Below are positions 50,833 through 57,314 of a stretch of 57,314 nucleotides of DNA, piece after piece. Source of the stretch: Paenibacillus kobensis NBRC 15729 (GTDB taxonomy: Bacteria > Bacillota > Bacilli > Paenibacillales > Paenibacillaceae); contig NZ_BILZ01000039.1 of the NCBI RefSeq assembly GCF_004000825.1, positions 1 through 57,314 on the forward strand, written 5' to 3'. Numbering within the stretch: position 1 is the first letter of the stretch; every line of letters begins with the position of its first letter. Under the pieces are notes generated by a model. The model was given only the letters and a program-made list of their open reading frames with translations. It was not told where the DNA came from and ran no database searches. Position numbers and translations under genes: made by a program.

Positions 50833-51630
50833 TCAAAGGTCTTCAATTGGCGGCTCATGCGCGATCCAGTTGAGCTCGCTGTCGTGGAGGAAGTGATTCG
50901 GCCAATCGAGCGAGTTCTCTTCTAACCCAATGAATTGCAGCACTCGATGGCAGAAGTCGTTCACATCATCCTGCGTATGGTTAGCCAGCAAATGCTCGAT
51001 GGATGAGTCAAAATTAGCGGGTTTATGAGGTGCAGACCGGACTACGTTTAGCAGCCATTTATGAAAAGGGTACAACATCTGGTTTTCGTTCAAGATGAGG
51101 CGGCATGCGAAAAGCGTGATTTTATGAATGGCAGCAGACTTTAGGTAAGGGTTGTCCTTCTTCACTCCCTCGCTGTAGTACCACTTCCATGCCAACAGTT
51201 GTGCAGCGAATCTAGTTCGGCGTCGGCTCTGATCCTGTGTAGGGAATTGAGTGATTTGGTTGATGAGTTCTTGAATGTTGTCGATTCTGGACCAAAGGAT
51301 TCGGCAGTCTTGGAACGCATATCGCGCAGGATCGCTGCCTTGGCTTATGATCATGTTTATCAGCGACAAGCTGACGATTTTACAATCTACGTAGCCCCCG
51401 GGATAGTTTGCAATATTGTCCAACTCGCCGTAACTACTGAAGGTAAGTTGATTGCTTGCCTTCCTCCGCTCATACTCGGACTCTTCGACGATGAGCATAA
51501 CATCAACGTCCGAATCCGGCTTAGCAAAACCATGTGCAAGGGAGCCTCCGAGCAAAATAGCTAATACAGCTGGATCGTCCTTGTTGAGCGCGACGTATTT
51601 CTCTATCGTTTCTACATGGTGTTGATTCAT
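50833..51630 (-). CDS. nucleotidyltransferase-like protein
   Basis: A 265-residue protein of the DNA polymerase beta-like nucleotidyltransferase superfamily. The motif LLGGSLAHGFAKPDSDVDVMLIV holds the GS and the DxD metal-binding pair, and a third carboxylate is likely in GYVDCKIVS. The C-terminal half is helical. Relatives include aminoglycoside adenylyltransferases and MNT antitoxin-type enzymes; the length and helical tail are nearer to streptomycin/lincosamide-type adenylyltransferases, but the substrate cannot be told. GGGGAG lies eight bases before the ATG at 51630. Confidence 0.82.
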   Translation of the reverse strand: MNQHHVETIEKYVALNKDDPAVLAILLGGSLAHGFAKPDSDVDVMLIVEESEYERRKASNQLTFSSYGELDNIANYPGGYVDCKIVSLSLINMIISQGSDPARYAFQDCRILWSRIDNIQELINQITQFPTQDQSRRRTRFAAQLLAWKWYYSEGVKKDNPYLKSAAIHKITLFACRLILNENQMLYPFHKWLLNVVRSAPHKPANFDSSIEHLLANHTQDDVNDFCHRVLQFIGLEENSLDWPNHFLHDSELNWIAHEPPIEDL

Positions 51631-51759
51631 TGTGCACACTCCCCTTAGGTTGGCATCTTATAGATTGCAGATGCTCCCATTATACACCGATTCGAGTTAG
51701 GGTAGGTTACCTGCTCCTGCAAATCTGTCAACACATTCTCCAATACGCTGTAATGCCAG

Positions 51760-53265
51760 CTACTTCTTAAGGTTTGTAATAGCTATATCCGGCTTCCATT
51801 CTACATCTATTGTGCCTATTTTCTTCAACTCACTTTTATCCATACGATAAACATTGATCGTATCTGCATTACGTATATCAAAATCGACATGCTCATAATA
51901 AGCTCTATCCATGATTATTGTGTAAATCTTACCCTTATACTTTTCAAAATAGATATTCTCAGGATAAGACGACCCTTCATTCTCATCATATATTTTATAT
52001 TTGGAGTTGCGCCCCTCATCATTGGTGTCATACAACTCATACCTATTATTTTGCTTCTTAAATATTGCATAACCATTTACGTATAATGTTGAATTCAGTC
52101 TAGTTTGTGACCAAGCATCCCATTTAAAAAATATTTCTTCTTCTCCGTCATTATCCACGTCTGCTATGGTATATGTTTTGTCCAAAAACGGTTCCCTGGC
52201 ATCACGATCGATCAGTGAATATAGATGATCAGTAGTTTGCAGCACATGCTCATCTGGAATATCTTCGTCAAAGAAAGTCATTTTCTTAGCATATTTATCT
52301 TTAAGATAAAGGATCACGTCTTCATTACTGTTCGTGCTAATTTCGTAAGTCGGATAGGTAATATTAATGCTGGCTATCCTTTCTGCCTTATTACCGTGTA
52401 CATAATAGATTCTCAGTCCTATATCATCAAACACGACCAGATATACTTTATTACTACTCTTAAAAAATTGAATATCCGAATATTCCCCTTCATGCTCACT
52501 TTCGTCAGGTATTTCAAGATTCCATTCTGAATATTTCGAGGTTGCCTCGTCAATTTTAAAAAATTGTGTAAAAGGATAAAGGCCTGTTCCGCCTAAACCA
52601 TGGCAGCCTATCTCATCTATTCCGTCATTATCAACATCCGTCAAATAGCATTGCCCAAATTCACTATCAAGGGATTCGCTCATTCCCAATTCACTCAACG
52701 TTGTATAGGTATTATCAATGATCAGTCCCCCTTCTTTTCGTTGTCCGGATGAATTAAAGAAGGGGATATTTTGTTCTGCCGAGTATTTAACATTTTCACT
52801 ATGAGGGTTTGAATTATTTTTAAAATTTTCAATAACGATGTCCTCAATGCTAAGATCCGAATATTCTTCGTCTTTGTATTCATTTTGAACACCAAGAAGA
52901 TTAATAATTTTCTCTTTATTCTCATCTAAGAAATCGCCATTTCCCGGGTCTATGTAATAAGTAAAAATATCATCTACGGATACCTCATAAAACCCACTTG
53001 TAGGGTCAGTAGCGACATACTTGATTTTATCTATACGGATATCTATTTTCTCACATGCTAAATCAATTGCCTGATTGTAACTTAGCTTCGGCTTATCATT
53101 CCTTCTCGAATGATCTTCATCCGCTATTTTCGTGGGGGTATTAGTAGGCATTGGAGCAACGGAAACATTATCTTTCGTTTGTACACATGAAGTCAGCAGA
53201 CAGAGCATGAGAAAGGAAAGCATACTAGCATATATAATCTTCCGCTTGTTTTTAAAATCCTCCAT
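51760..53265 (-). CDS. lipoprotein with FG-GAP/VCBS-like calcium motifs
   Basis: A 501-residue exported lipoprotein: signal peptide with lipobox LLTSC (Cys27). Residues ~60-115 have a PepSY-like pattern (YNQAIDLACEKI ... YEVSVDDIFTYYIDPGNGDFLDE). Two Ca-binding DxDxDG loops are seen, LTDVDNDGIDEIG (about 208-220) and IADVDNDGEEEIFF (about 368-381), as in FG-GAP/VCBS repeats. Base composition is AT-richer than in the left part of the window. Function is unknown; a surface protein with propeller-like fold is likely. Confidence 0.75.
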   Translation of the reverse strand: MEDFKNKRKIIYASMLSFLMLCLLTSCVQTKDNVSVAPMPTNTPTKIADEDHSRRNDKPKLSYNQAIDLACEKIDIRIDKIKYVATDPTSGFYEVSVDDIFTYYIDPGNGDFLDENKEKIINLLGVQNEYKDEEYSDLSIEDIVIENFKNNSNPHSENVKYSAEQNIPFFNSSGQRKEGGLIIDNTYTTLSELGMSESLDSEFGQCYLTDVDNDGIDEIGCHGLGGTGLYPFTQFFKIDEATSKYSEWNLEIPDESEHEGEYSDIQFFKSSNKVYLVVFDDIGLRIYYVHGNKAERIASINITYPTYEISTNSNEDVILYLKDKYAKKMTFFDEDIPDEHVLQTTDHLYSLIDRDAREPFLDKTYTIADVDNDGEEEIFFKWDAWSQTRLNSTLYVNGYAIFKKQNNRYELYDTNDEGRNSKYKIYDENEGSSYPENIYFEKYKGKIYTIIMDRAYYEHVDFDIRNADTINVYRMDKSELKKIGTIDVEWKPDIAITNLKK

Positions 53266-53370
53266 CTGGACCTCATGACCTCATTTCGATAGCATTATTA
53301 AGTTTTAGAATTATATTTACTTTATCACAAAACTGGTTGCAGCAGTAAAGATGACACAGCTGTAGAAATT

Positions 53371-53425
53371 TCACTTACTGCTCCAATCACTCCGGCTTCT
53401 TATCCCCCACGAAACCCTAAGCTCT
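53371..53425 (-). repeat. SDWS repeat fragment, copy 1
   Basis: The minus strand reads VSWGIRSRSDWSSK and stops with TGA at 53371. The 11-mer CTCCAATCACT (53381-53391, plus strand) is shared by the other copies at 54790 and 57124 and, less its first base, at 54956. The remainder of 53266-53674 holds a 61-codon plus-strand frame at 53434 without a ribosome binding site, and the promoter of the next gene. Confidence 0.5.
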
Positions 53426-53674
53426 CCGAGGATATGCCAACGCCAATATGCAACGATCTCTTTGGAGATGCTTGGGAGTGCATTAAGAGCAGTAAGCCCG
53501 TAAATGACGGGGCTCGGGAAGCAATACCGTTTCATACACCTGAGGCTGATTCAGATCGAAGCATTGAATGGTTGTTTGCATCTAATCAACGTTATAATTT
53601 AATCTCTAAAAAATTGTAGAATTCTAACAATTAGTATTATAATTTTGATAAGCCAAAGCGAATGGAGCTAACCA

Positions 53675-54607
53675 ATGAAAATAGAGGAAGCATATAGCAC
53701 TGACTATAATGATGTTGTGGATGCCGAAAAAGCATATGACCTCTTTTGGTCTGGTGAAATTAGGGATAAAAGGAATTTTGAATGCCCCGATCAAAATTGT
53801 GATGCTCGAATAACATGTGCGAACCTAGATAAAGCACGAGATAAAATGAAAAATATCCTTCATTTCAAATCTTATGGTGTTCACTCATCAGAATGTAATG
53901 TTGTATCTGATAAAAGTAAGGTAAATCGCCCACAAGATGACGCTGACCCCAGTGTACCTAGAAACAGCTATGTAGATTCCGAAACAGACGTTCTCTTATT
54001 AAGACGTCTCAAACAACATTCAAGCATTGTAAGTACTCACTCCGGTATTTCTGTTGTAGACCCCAAGGACATTAAGAAAAAAATGAAGCAGAGCTATTTC
54101 ATGTTGAGAAACTCAAAAAGAGATCCTGAGTATAGCACGATAAAACCATTGGTCTCGAAATTTGAGGATTACTTGTTGGAGGGTACACTCTCTACGCACC
54201 ATATTAAAATCTCGGATTATAAAGTAAGCTACAAAGATATGTTTGTTGAAGTGAATGGCCAAGAGTTTAATGCACTTAGTGAATATCCACGAATATACTA
54301 TGGTGAAGCCACAATAATTAAGGCTCGCAACAACGACTACAGAATTCGTTTTATAGATCAAATTAATCACGAGGGAAAGTGTTTTAATCCTGAAGTTTAC
54401 GTACATGAATCAGTGTTAAATAAGCACTACATGCGACGTTACTGGAAGAATTTACTGAATGAAATTCTATCATTAAAAGGTAGAGCGCGTTTTTTTGTTT
54501 ATTGTAAGCCGAATTTTAATGAAAATACTAAAAATAATATTACAACTACGTATTTGAATTTTAGAATCAACAGCCTGGATTATCTTGAATTTAGGCATTT
54601 ATTATAA
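53675..54607 (+). CDS. CoiA-like zinc-ribbon hypothetical protein
   Basis: A 310-residue protein of AT-rich coding sequence. The N-terminus has a probable zinc ribbon, FECPDQNCDARITC (Cys37, 42, 48) and HFKSYGVHSSEC (His70, Cys74), of the kind seen at the N-terminus of competence protein CoiA and related nuclease-associated proteins. Residues ~165-310 are of unknown fold and contain VEVNGQEFNALSEYPRIYYGEATI, which suggests an OB- or beta-barrel-like domain. No catalytic motif is seen. It lies next to an AIPR-family gene in an accessory region. GAGC/GGAG is weak before the ATG. Confidence 0.6.
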   Translation: MKIEEAYSTDYNDVVDAEKAYDLFWSGEIRDKRNFECPDQNCDARITCANLDKARDKMKNILHFKSYGVHSSECNVVSDKSKVNRPQDDADPSVPRNSYVDSETDVLLLRRLKQHSSIVSTHSGISVVDPKDIKKKMKQSYFMLRNSKRDPEYSTIKPLVSKFEDYLLEGTLSTHHIKISDYKVSYKDMFVEVNGQEFNALSEYPRIYYGEATIIKARNNDYRIRFIDQINHEGKCFNPEVYVHESVLNKHYMRRYWKNLLNEILSLKGRARFFVYCKPNFNENTKNNITTTYLNFRINSLDYLEFRHLL

Positions 54608-54630
54608 TTTGTTAACCATAAATTCCCGTC

Positions 54631-54650
54631 ATTGCTTGATGGCTTTTTTA
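54631..54650 (+). terminator. short terminator
   Basis: CGTCA-TTGCT-TGATG stem near 54629-54643 followed by GCTTTTTTAC. It lies about 25 bases after the zinc-ribbon gene. Confidence 0.6.
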
Positions 54651-54659
54651 CATAAATTA

Positions 54660-54812
54660 CTATAAAAAAAGAAAAAACATATCACTGTGACGGACAACCC
54701 AAATGGCGATGTATTTACAATCTGCATATTGTAATGCCTTACGCGGTTTTTCTTTATCTCCCGTCACAACCGGGTTTTCACTGTACGAACTCCAATCACT
54801 CCAACTGTCGAG
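54660..54812 (-). repeat. SDWS repeat fragment, copy 2 (50-codon open frame)
   Basis: The minus strand translates from after a stop at 54813 as DSWSDWSSYSENPVVTGDKEK, then a tail (QYADCKYIAIWVVRHSDM) to TAG at 54660-54662. No ribosome binding site or start codon is present. It also contains GGCGATGTATTT, matching the hairpin arms at 15669 and 29104. Probably part of a dispersed repeat, not a gene. Confidence 0.5.
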
Positions 54813-55013
54813 TTAACTTGTGATACGTTTCCCCGCAAAAGAGCTGTCGGCAAAAAAACGTTGTGGCTCATTATAACCAGCCGTCTCTTTCAAGCGGGGA
54901 CTACTAAATCTCGTCATAATAGTCTAGTCTGTTTCGCCCTTACCCCCATAACTTATCCAATCACTCTAACTAATAAAGTAATTTATAACTGTTCACCTGT
55001 TGTAACAGCAAGT
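54813..55013 (-). repeat. SDWS repeat fragment, copy 3, and flanking decayed sequence
   Basis: The minus strand has SDWISYGGKGETD ending with TAG at 54924, and further down SPRLKETAGYNEPQRFF-like sequence that leads to copy 2. TCCAATCACT is at 54956-54965. No gene is seen between the zinc-ribbon gene and the AIPR gene. Confidence 0.45.
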
Positions 55014-55036
55014 TAAAAGGCCCTCAAATGAGGACC
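55014..55036 (-). terminator. terminator of the AIPR gene
   Basis: On the minus strand GGTCCTCA and TGAGGGCC (55019-55036) form a short GC stem with one wobble, followed by TTTTAA. It lies about 15 bases after the stop at 55051. Confidence 0.6.
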
Positions 55037-55050
55037 CAAGTATAAAAAGG

Positions 55051-56736
55051 CTAGTTTATTACTGTATTTACAATATCAGTACACTTAGTTCTATTTTTAA
55101 ACAAAACAGCCAGTGTATCCTGAGGGTATTTCTCCCCGATGACATCTTTTATTTCAAGATAGTATTTATGTGTATAATCAAAAATAAGCTGCTTAGTGAT
55201 CACTCCGTTAAAGTTAAAACTAACATCCTTCAACCTATTACAATCTAAATCTTTAAACACAAGCATGGATATAATTCTATTCCCATGAACTGCAACCCCA
55301 TAATCCCTTCCTGACTTCGGAATTCCGTTTAGAATATTTGTAAGTGCATCATCAACTAACCTCTGTACCTGCACACAACGCCAAGTGTAATGACCGGTAG
55401 TAGCACGATTAAATATTTGCTTGTAGTACCCTTTTTCAATGTCGTCCCACATCTTACTAATTTTACTTTTTAGTTGCACTACAGTATTAACATTTTCAGT
55501 AGCACATGCTAAGGCTGTAGTACTTTCGTTTAGATCAAAAGAGTTTTCGTTCTTCTCCAATACTTCGGATCGTAAAATATGATAGGTTACCCCATCAATT
55601 GCAAGCTCTGTTTTTATCCTACTTTGTTCTGGATCTAGAGAAACAAAATCCCGGCTATCAATTTTATTTTGTTTATTGTTGCTTTTTGTAATCTGCTCAC
55701 CAAAATCATCTTCCGATTCGCCAACAGATATAATTCTAATTGGAATATAAACCCGATCTAAGTTTTCCTTAGTCTTCTCTCCATATTTACCAATAGTACC
55801 TACCGTTTGTGCTCCATTAACAATACTGATATCCTCACAAACGAATTGACCAACATCTCTGTCCGCTCCACCGAGCATAGTCTTTTCAGCTTTCTTACAT
55901 ACCATGGTTACTCCGTTATTGTAATACCAGAATTTTTCTGGTTCTTTCTCTATAGTCCTGCGTATTTCTTCGTTGACATCTGTATCCCCTAATATTCCCC
56001 TAATATTTTTATTAAACAACCTAGATCTGTAGTCGTCCCACCACATAGCCACTTCCAAACCACTAACCTGCCCGTAGTATGCTAATCTTGGTTCTTGAAC
56101 TCTACCCCAAGATTTAATACTAATAGTTAAATCTATTGGTTCACCAGAAAGTCCTACAGCTAGCGATGAATGAAGGGCTTTTTGATGCAATACATTAAGA
56201 TAGACCAGCTCACTTGTGTCATTTATTTCATCTAAAAAATCATATAAAGTTCTACGCGAATGTTCTGATAAATCATTGGAACCCGTATAGCACACAATCA
56301 ATTGGTATGTAGTTTTTGAGTCACATACTGCCTTCGTAATAACCTCTTCAACTTTTCTAACTCTCTCATTAAATCTGTCAAAAGACAGATCAAATAAATC
56401 CTTAACTCCATCAACGAACTTCTTGACATCACCAGAATCAGGTTCTCCTCGCCCGTTATGTATCCATTTCGATTGGACCAGATACAAAACCTTGTTTCTC
56501 TCATCGTAGTAAACCGCATCTATCCCATTATCTTCAGAGCCATCGGTAATAGATCTAGCTGCTAAAGATGACTCAATTTGTGCACAGTGCTGAAGAGAAT
56601 ATGCTGCAAGAGATCTAGTAAGTAGATAGTTTTTCTTATGTTCATCAGGAGCAGTCATAACATCTCCTAAATCTACAATATTCTCATATAATTCTAGTAT
56701 TTTACTCTTAATTTGATTGACGTGTAACATGCTCAT
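55051..56736 (-). CDS. AIPR-family protein with nuclease-like N-terminus (candidate phage defence)
   Basis: A 561-residue protein of the abortive infection phage resistance (AIPR) family. Family hallmarks are RLFNKNIRGILG (239-250), FWYYNNGVTMVC (269-280) and IVNGAQTVGTI (305-315). The N-terminus (about residues 40-150) resembles a PD-(D/E)XK/Mrr-like nuclease: EDNGIDAVYYDERNKVLYLVQSKW, where D73 and QSK (88-90) are the catalytic-type residues with Q instead of E. AIPR proteins are associated with phage defence and restriction-modification loci. GGAGGA lies nine bases before the ATG. The coding sequence is AT-rich, and repeats flank it, which suggests acquisition by transfer. Confidence 0.83.
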   Translation of the reverse strand: MSMLHVNQIKSKILELYENIVDLGDVMTAPDEHKKNYLLTRSLAAYSLQHCAQIESSLAARSITDGSEDNGIDAVYYDERNKVLYLVQSKWIHNGRGEPDSGDVKKFVDGVKDLFDLSFDRFNERVRKVEEVITKAVCDSKTTYQLIVCYTGSNDLSEHSRRTLYDFLDEINDTSELVYLNVLHQKALHSSLAVGLSGEPIDLTISIKSWGRVQEPRLAYYGQVSGLEVAMWWDDYRSRLFNKNIRGILGDTDVNEEIRRTIEKEPEKFWYYNNGVTMVCKKAEKTMLGGADRDVGQFVCEDISIVNGAQTVGTIGKYGEKTKENLDRVYIPIRIISVGESEDDFGEQITKSNNKQNKIDSRDFVSLDPEQSRIKTELAIDGVTYHILRSEVLEKNENSFDLNESTTALACATENVNTVVQLKSKISKMWDDIEKGYYKQIFNRATTGHYTWRCVQVQRLVDDALTNILNGIPKSGRDYGVAVHGNRIISMLVFKDLDCNRLKDVSFNFNGVITKQLIFDYTHKYYLEIKDVIGEKYPQDTLAVLFKNRTKCTDIVNTVIN

Positions 56737-57011
56737 CCCAAGTATTCCTCCATAATTATCGTTACATAAGTTATTCTACATAGAATGGATTTACCCTCCA
56801 AAAATCTCTTGTACTAAGATTCTAATTTTATTAATCCTATACTCTAAATTATTAATCCTTCGTTGATATTTGACCCAAGTAATATTAATTGTTGATTCAA
56901 AGGACATGTAAGTCCAAGCAACAATGTCCACAAGAAGTTTGAATGCAACCACCCTGAGGTAACGTTGCAACACACTTTCTTCAGTTGATTTTTTTACTTC
57001 CAAAAAATAAA
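56737..57011. other. region upstream of the AIPR gene
   Basis: AT-rich 275 bases. It holds a 70-codon minus-strand frame (56791-57003) that begins inside a T-run without a ribosome binding site, so I do not call it a gene; it presumably contains the AIPR promoter. Nothing else recognised. Confidence 0.4.
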
Positions 57012-57050
57012 AATACAGAGCAACGGCACCCTCTCGCCGTGCTCTGCATT
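57012..57050 (-). terminator. hairpin with TACAGAGC/GCTCTGCA arms
   Basis: AATACAGAGCAACGGC (57012-57027) pairs with GCCGTGCTCTGCATT (57036-57050). On the minus strand TTTTTATTTTTTGG follows. It lies after the SDWS repeat copy 4, in the position of a terminator. The arms are shared with hairpins at 29019 and 40178. Confidence 0.7.
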
Positions 57051-57083
57051 ACAATTCATATACTACTATACTTTCTTCAACCC

Positions 57084-57242
57084 TTACTCTTCCCCCACCG
57101 CAACCGCATTCTCCCCATTACTACTCCAATCACTCAGCTTAAGAGCTGGCTTCGGAAACCTTTCAGAGCATATACGTGGAATATCAAGAAGCGTGGTGCT
57201 CAGATGCGGACTGCCGACCCAATTCTTATCTTGCCATTTATT
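57084..57242 (-). repeat. SDWS repeat fragment, copy 4 (52-codon open frame)
   Basis: The minus strand translates after a TGA at 57243 as NKWQDKNWVGSPHLSTTLLD, then RFPKPALKLSDWSSNGENAV and a short acidic tail to TAA at 57084. There is no start codon or ribosome binding site in the visible part; the frame is bounded by a stop codon. CTCCAATCACT is at 57124-57134. It is the best preserved copy of the repeat and is followed by a terminator-like hairpin. The rest of the window to 57314 shows no gene. Confidence 0.5.
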
Positions 57243-57314
57243 TCAAAATACTCTATACTATCTTTGGAGTGGGACGAAGCTAGGGTAACCGAGCTTTGAA
57301 CCAGAACATTTGAA

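Noticed and set aside
53434-53619. 61-codon plus-strand frame upstream of the zinc-ribbon gene
   Set aside because: No ribosome binding site and no recognisable protein character beyond chance; possibly a decayed remnant.
56791-57003. 70-codon minus-strand frame upstream of the AIPR gene
   Set aside because: It begins in a terminator T-run without SD; internal ATG also lacks SD.
1-57314. Insertion sequences, prophage genes or tRNAs
   Set aside because: No transposase, integrase or phage structural gene and no tRNA cloverleaf was recognised; the only repeat elements are small hairpins and the SDWS repeat.

Overview
The window looks like a chromosomal segment of a Paenibacillaceae member (Paenibacillus/Cohnella-like, low-to-mid GC Firmicute). 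The reasons are the 16S rRNA leader, strong GGAGG ribosome binding sites with many GTG/TTG starts, a T-box leader, a Fur box, a cre box, an Fnr box, a SecA2 of the Bacillus type and an Lnr-type (linearmycin resistance-like) regulator/transporter set. Assignments come from reading the sequence and translations only; no database search was run.

Layout. 1-280: 5' end of a 16S rRNA gene leaving the window to the left, with its leader and two candidate promoters. 0.4-5.2 kb: small housekeeping/hypothetical genes, an MFS exporter behind an operator-like dyad, an APH-type kinase, a YiaA/B membrane protein and a TerB-like protein. 5.2-7.1 kb: a formate/nitrite channel plus L-lactate dehydrogenase operon with a well-placed Fnr site, i.e. 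an anaerobic fermentation unit. 7.2-8.4 kb: T-box leader driving a GNAT acetyltransferase. 8.4-15.5 kb: minus-strand run of response regulator, penicillin-binding/beta-lactamase-like lipoprotein, histidine kinase, small membrane protein and SecA2. 16.1-23.2 kb: GGDEF-EAL protein, then LnrK/LnrJ-like two-component system and an LnrLMN-like ABC exporter. 23.2-25.1 kb: APH-family kinase behind a possible uORF/alternating-hairpin leader, then a deletion scar that joins the first codons of a response regulator to the tail of trpS. 25.2-27.7 kb: Fur-controlled feoA-feoB plus a Cys-rich FeoB-associated protein. 27.8-33.2 kb: three regulator/redox-enzyme pairs (HxlR/F420-type reductase, AzoR/HxlR, ketopantoate reductase-like/TetR) and a membrane protein. 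33.2-42.2 kb: LacI regulator, cysDN, ECF sigma, SnoaL, AraC and VOC proteins.

42.2-49.5 kb: an AraC regulator divergent from a nine-kilobase-scale catabolic unit (VOC, TIM-barrel epimerase, ABC sugar-type binding protein and two permeases without ATPase, tautomerase, SDR, second VOC), with a cre box between them. 49.5-50.7 kb: the most unusual gene, an AraC-type DNA-binding domain joined to segments resembling the cytoplasmic part of MotA and the FliG middle/C-terminal region. 50.8-57.3 kb: AT-richer accessory end with a nucleotidyltransferase, an FG-GAP-like lipoprotein, a CoiA-like zinc-ribbon protein, an AIPR-family (abortive infection) protein with a nuclease-like N-terminus, and four copies of a dispersed repeat that translates to a conserved SDWS string.
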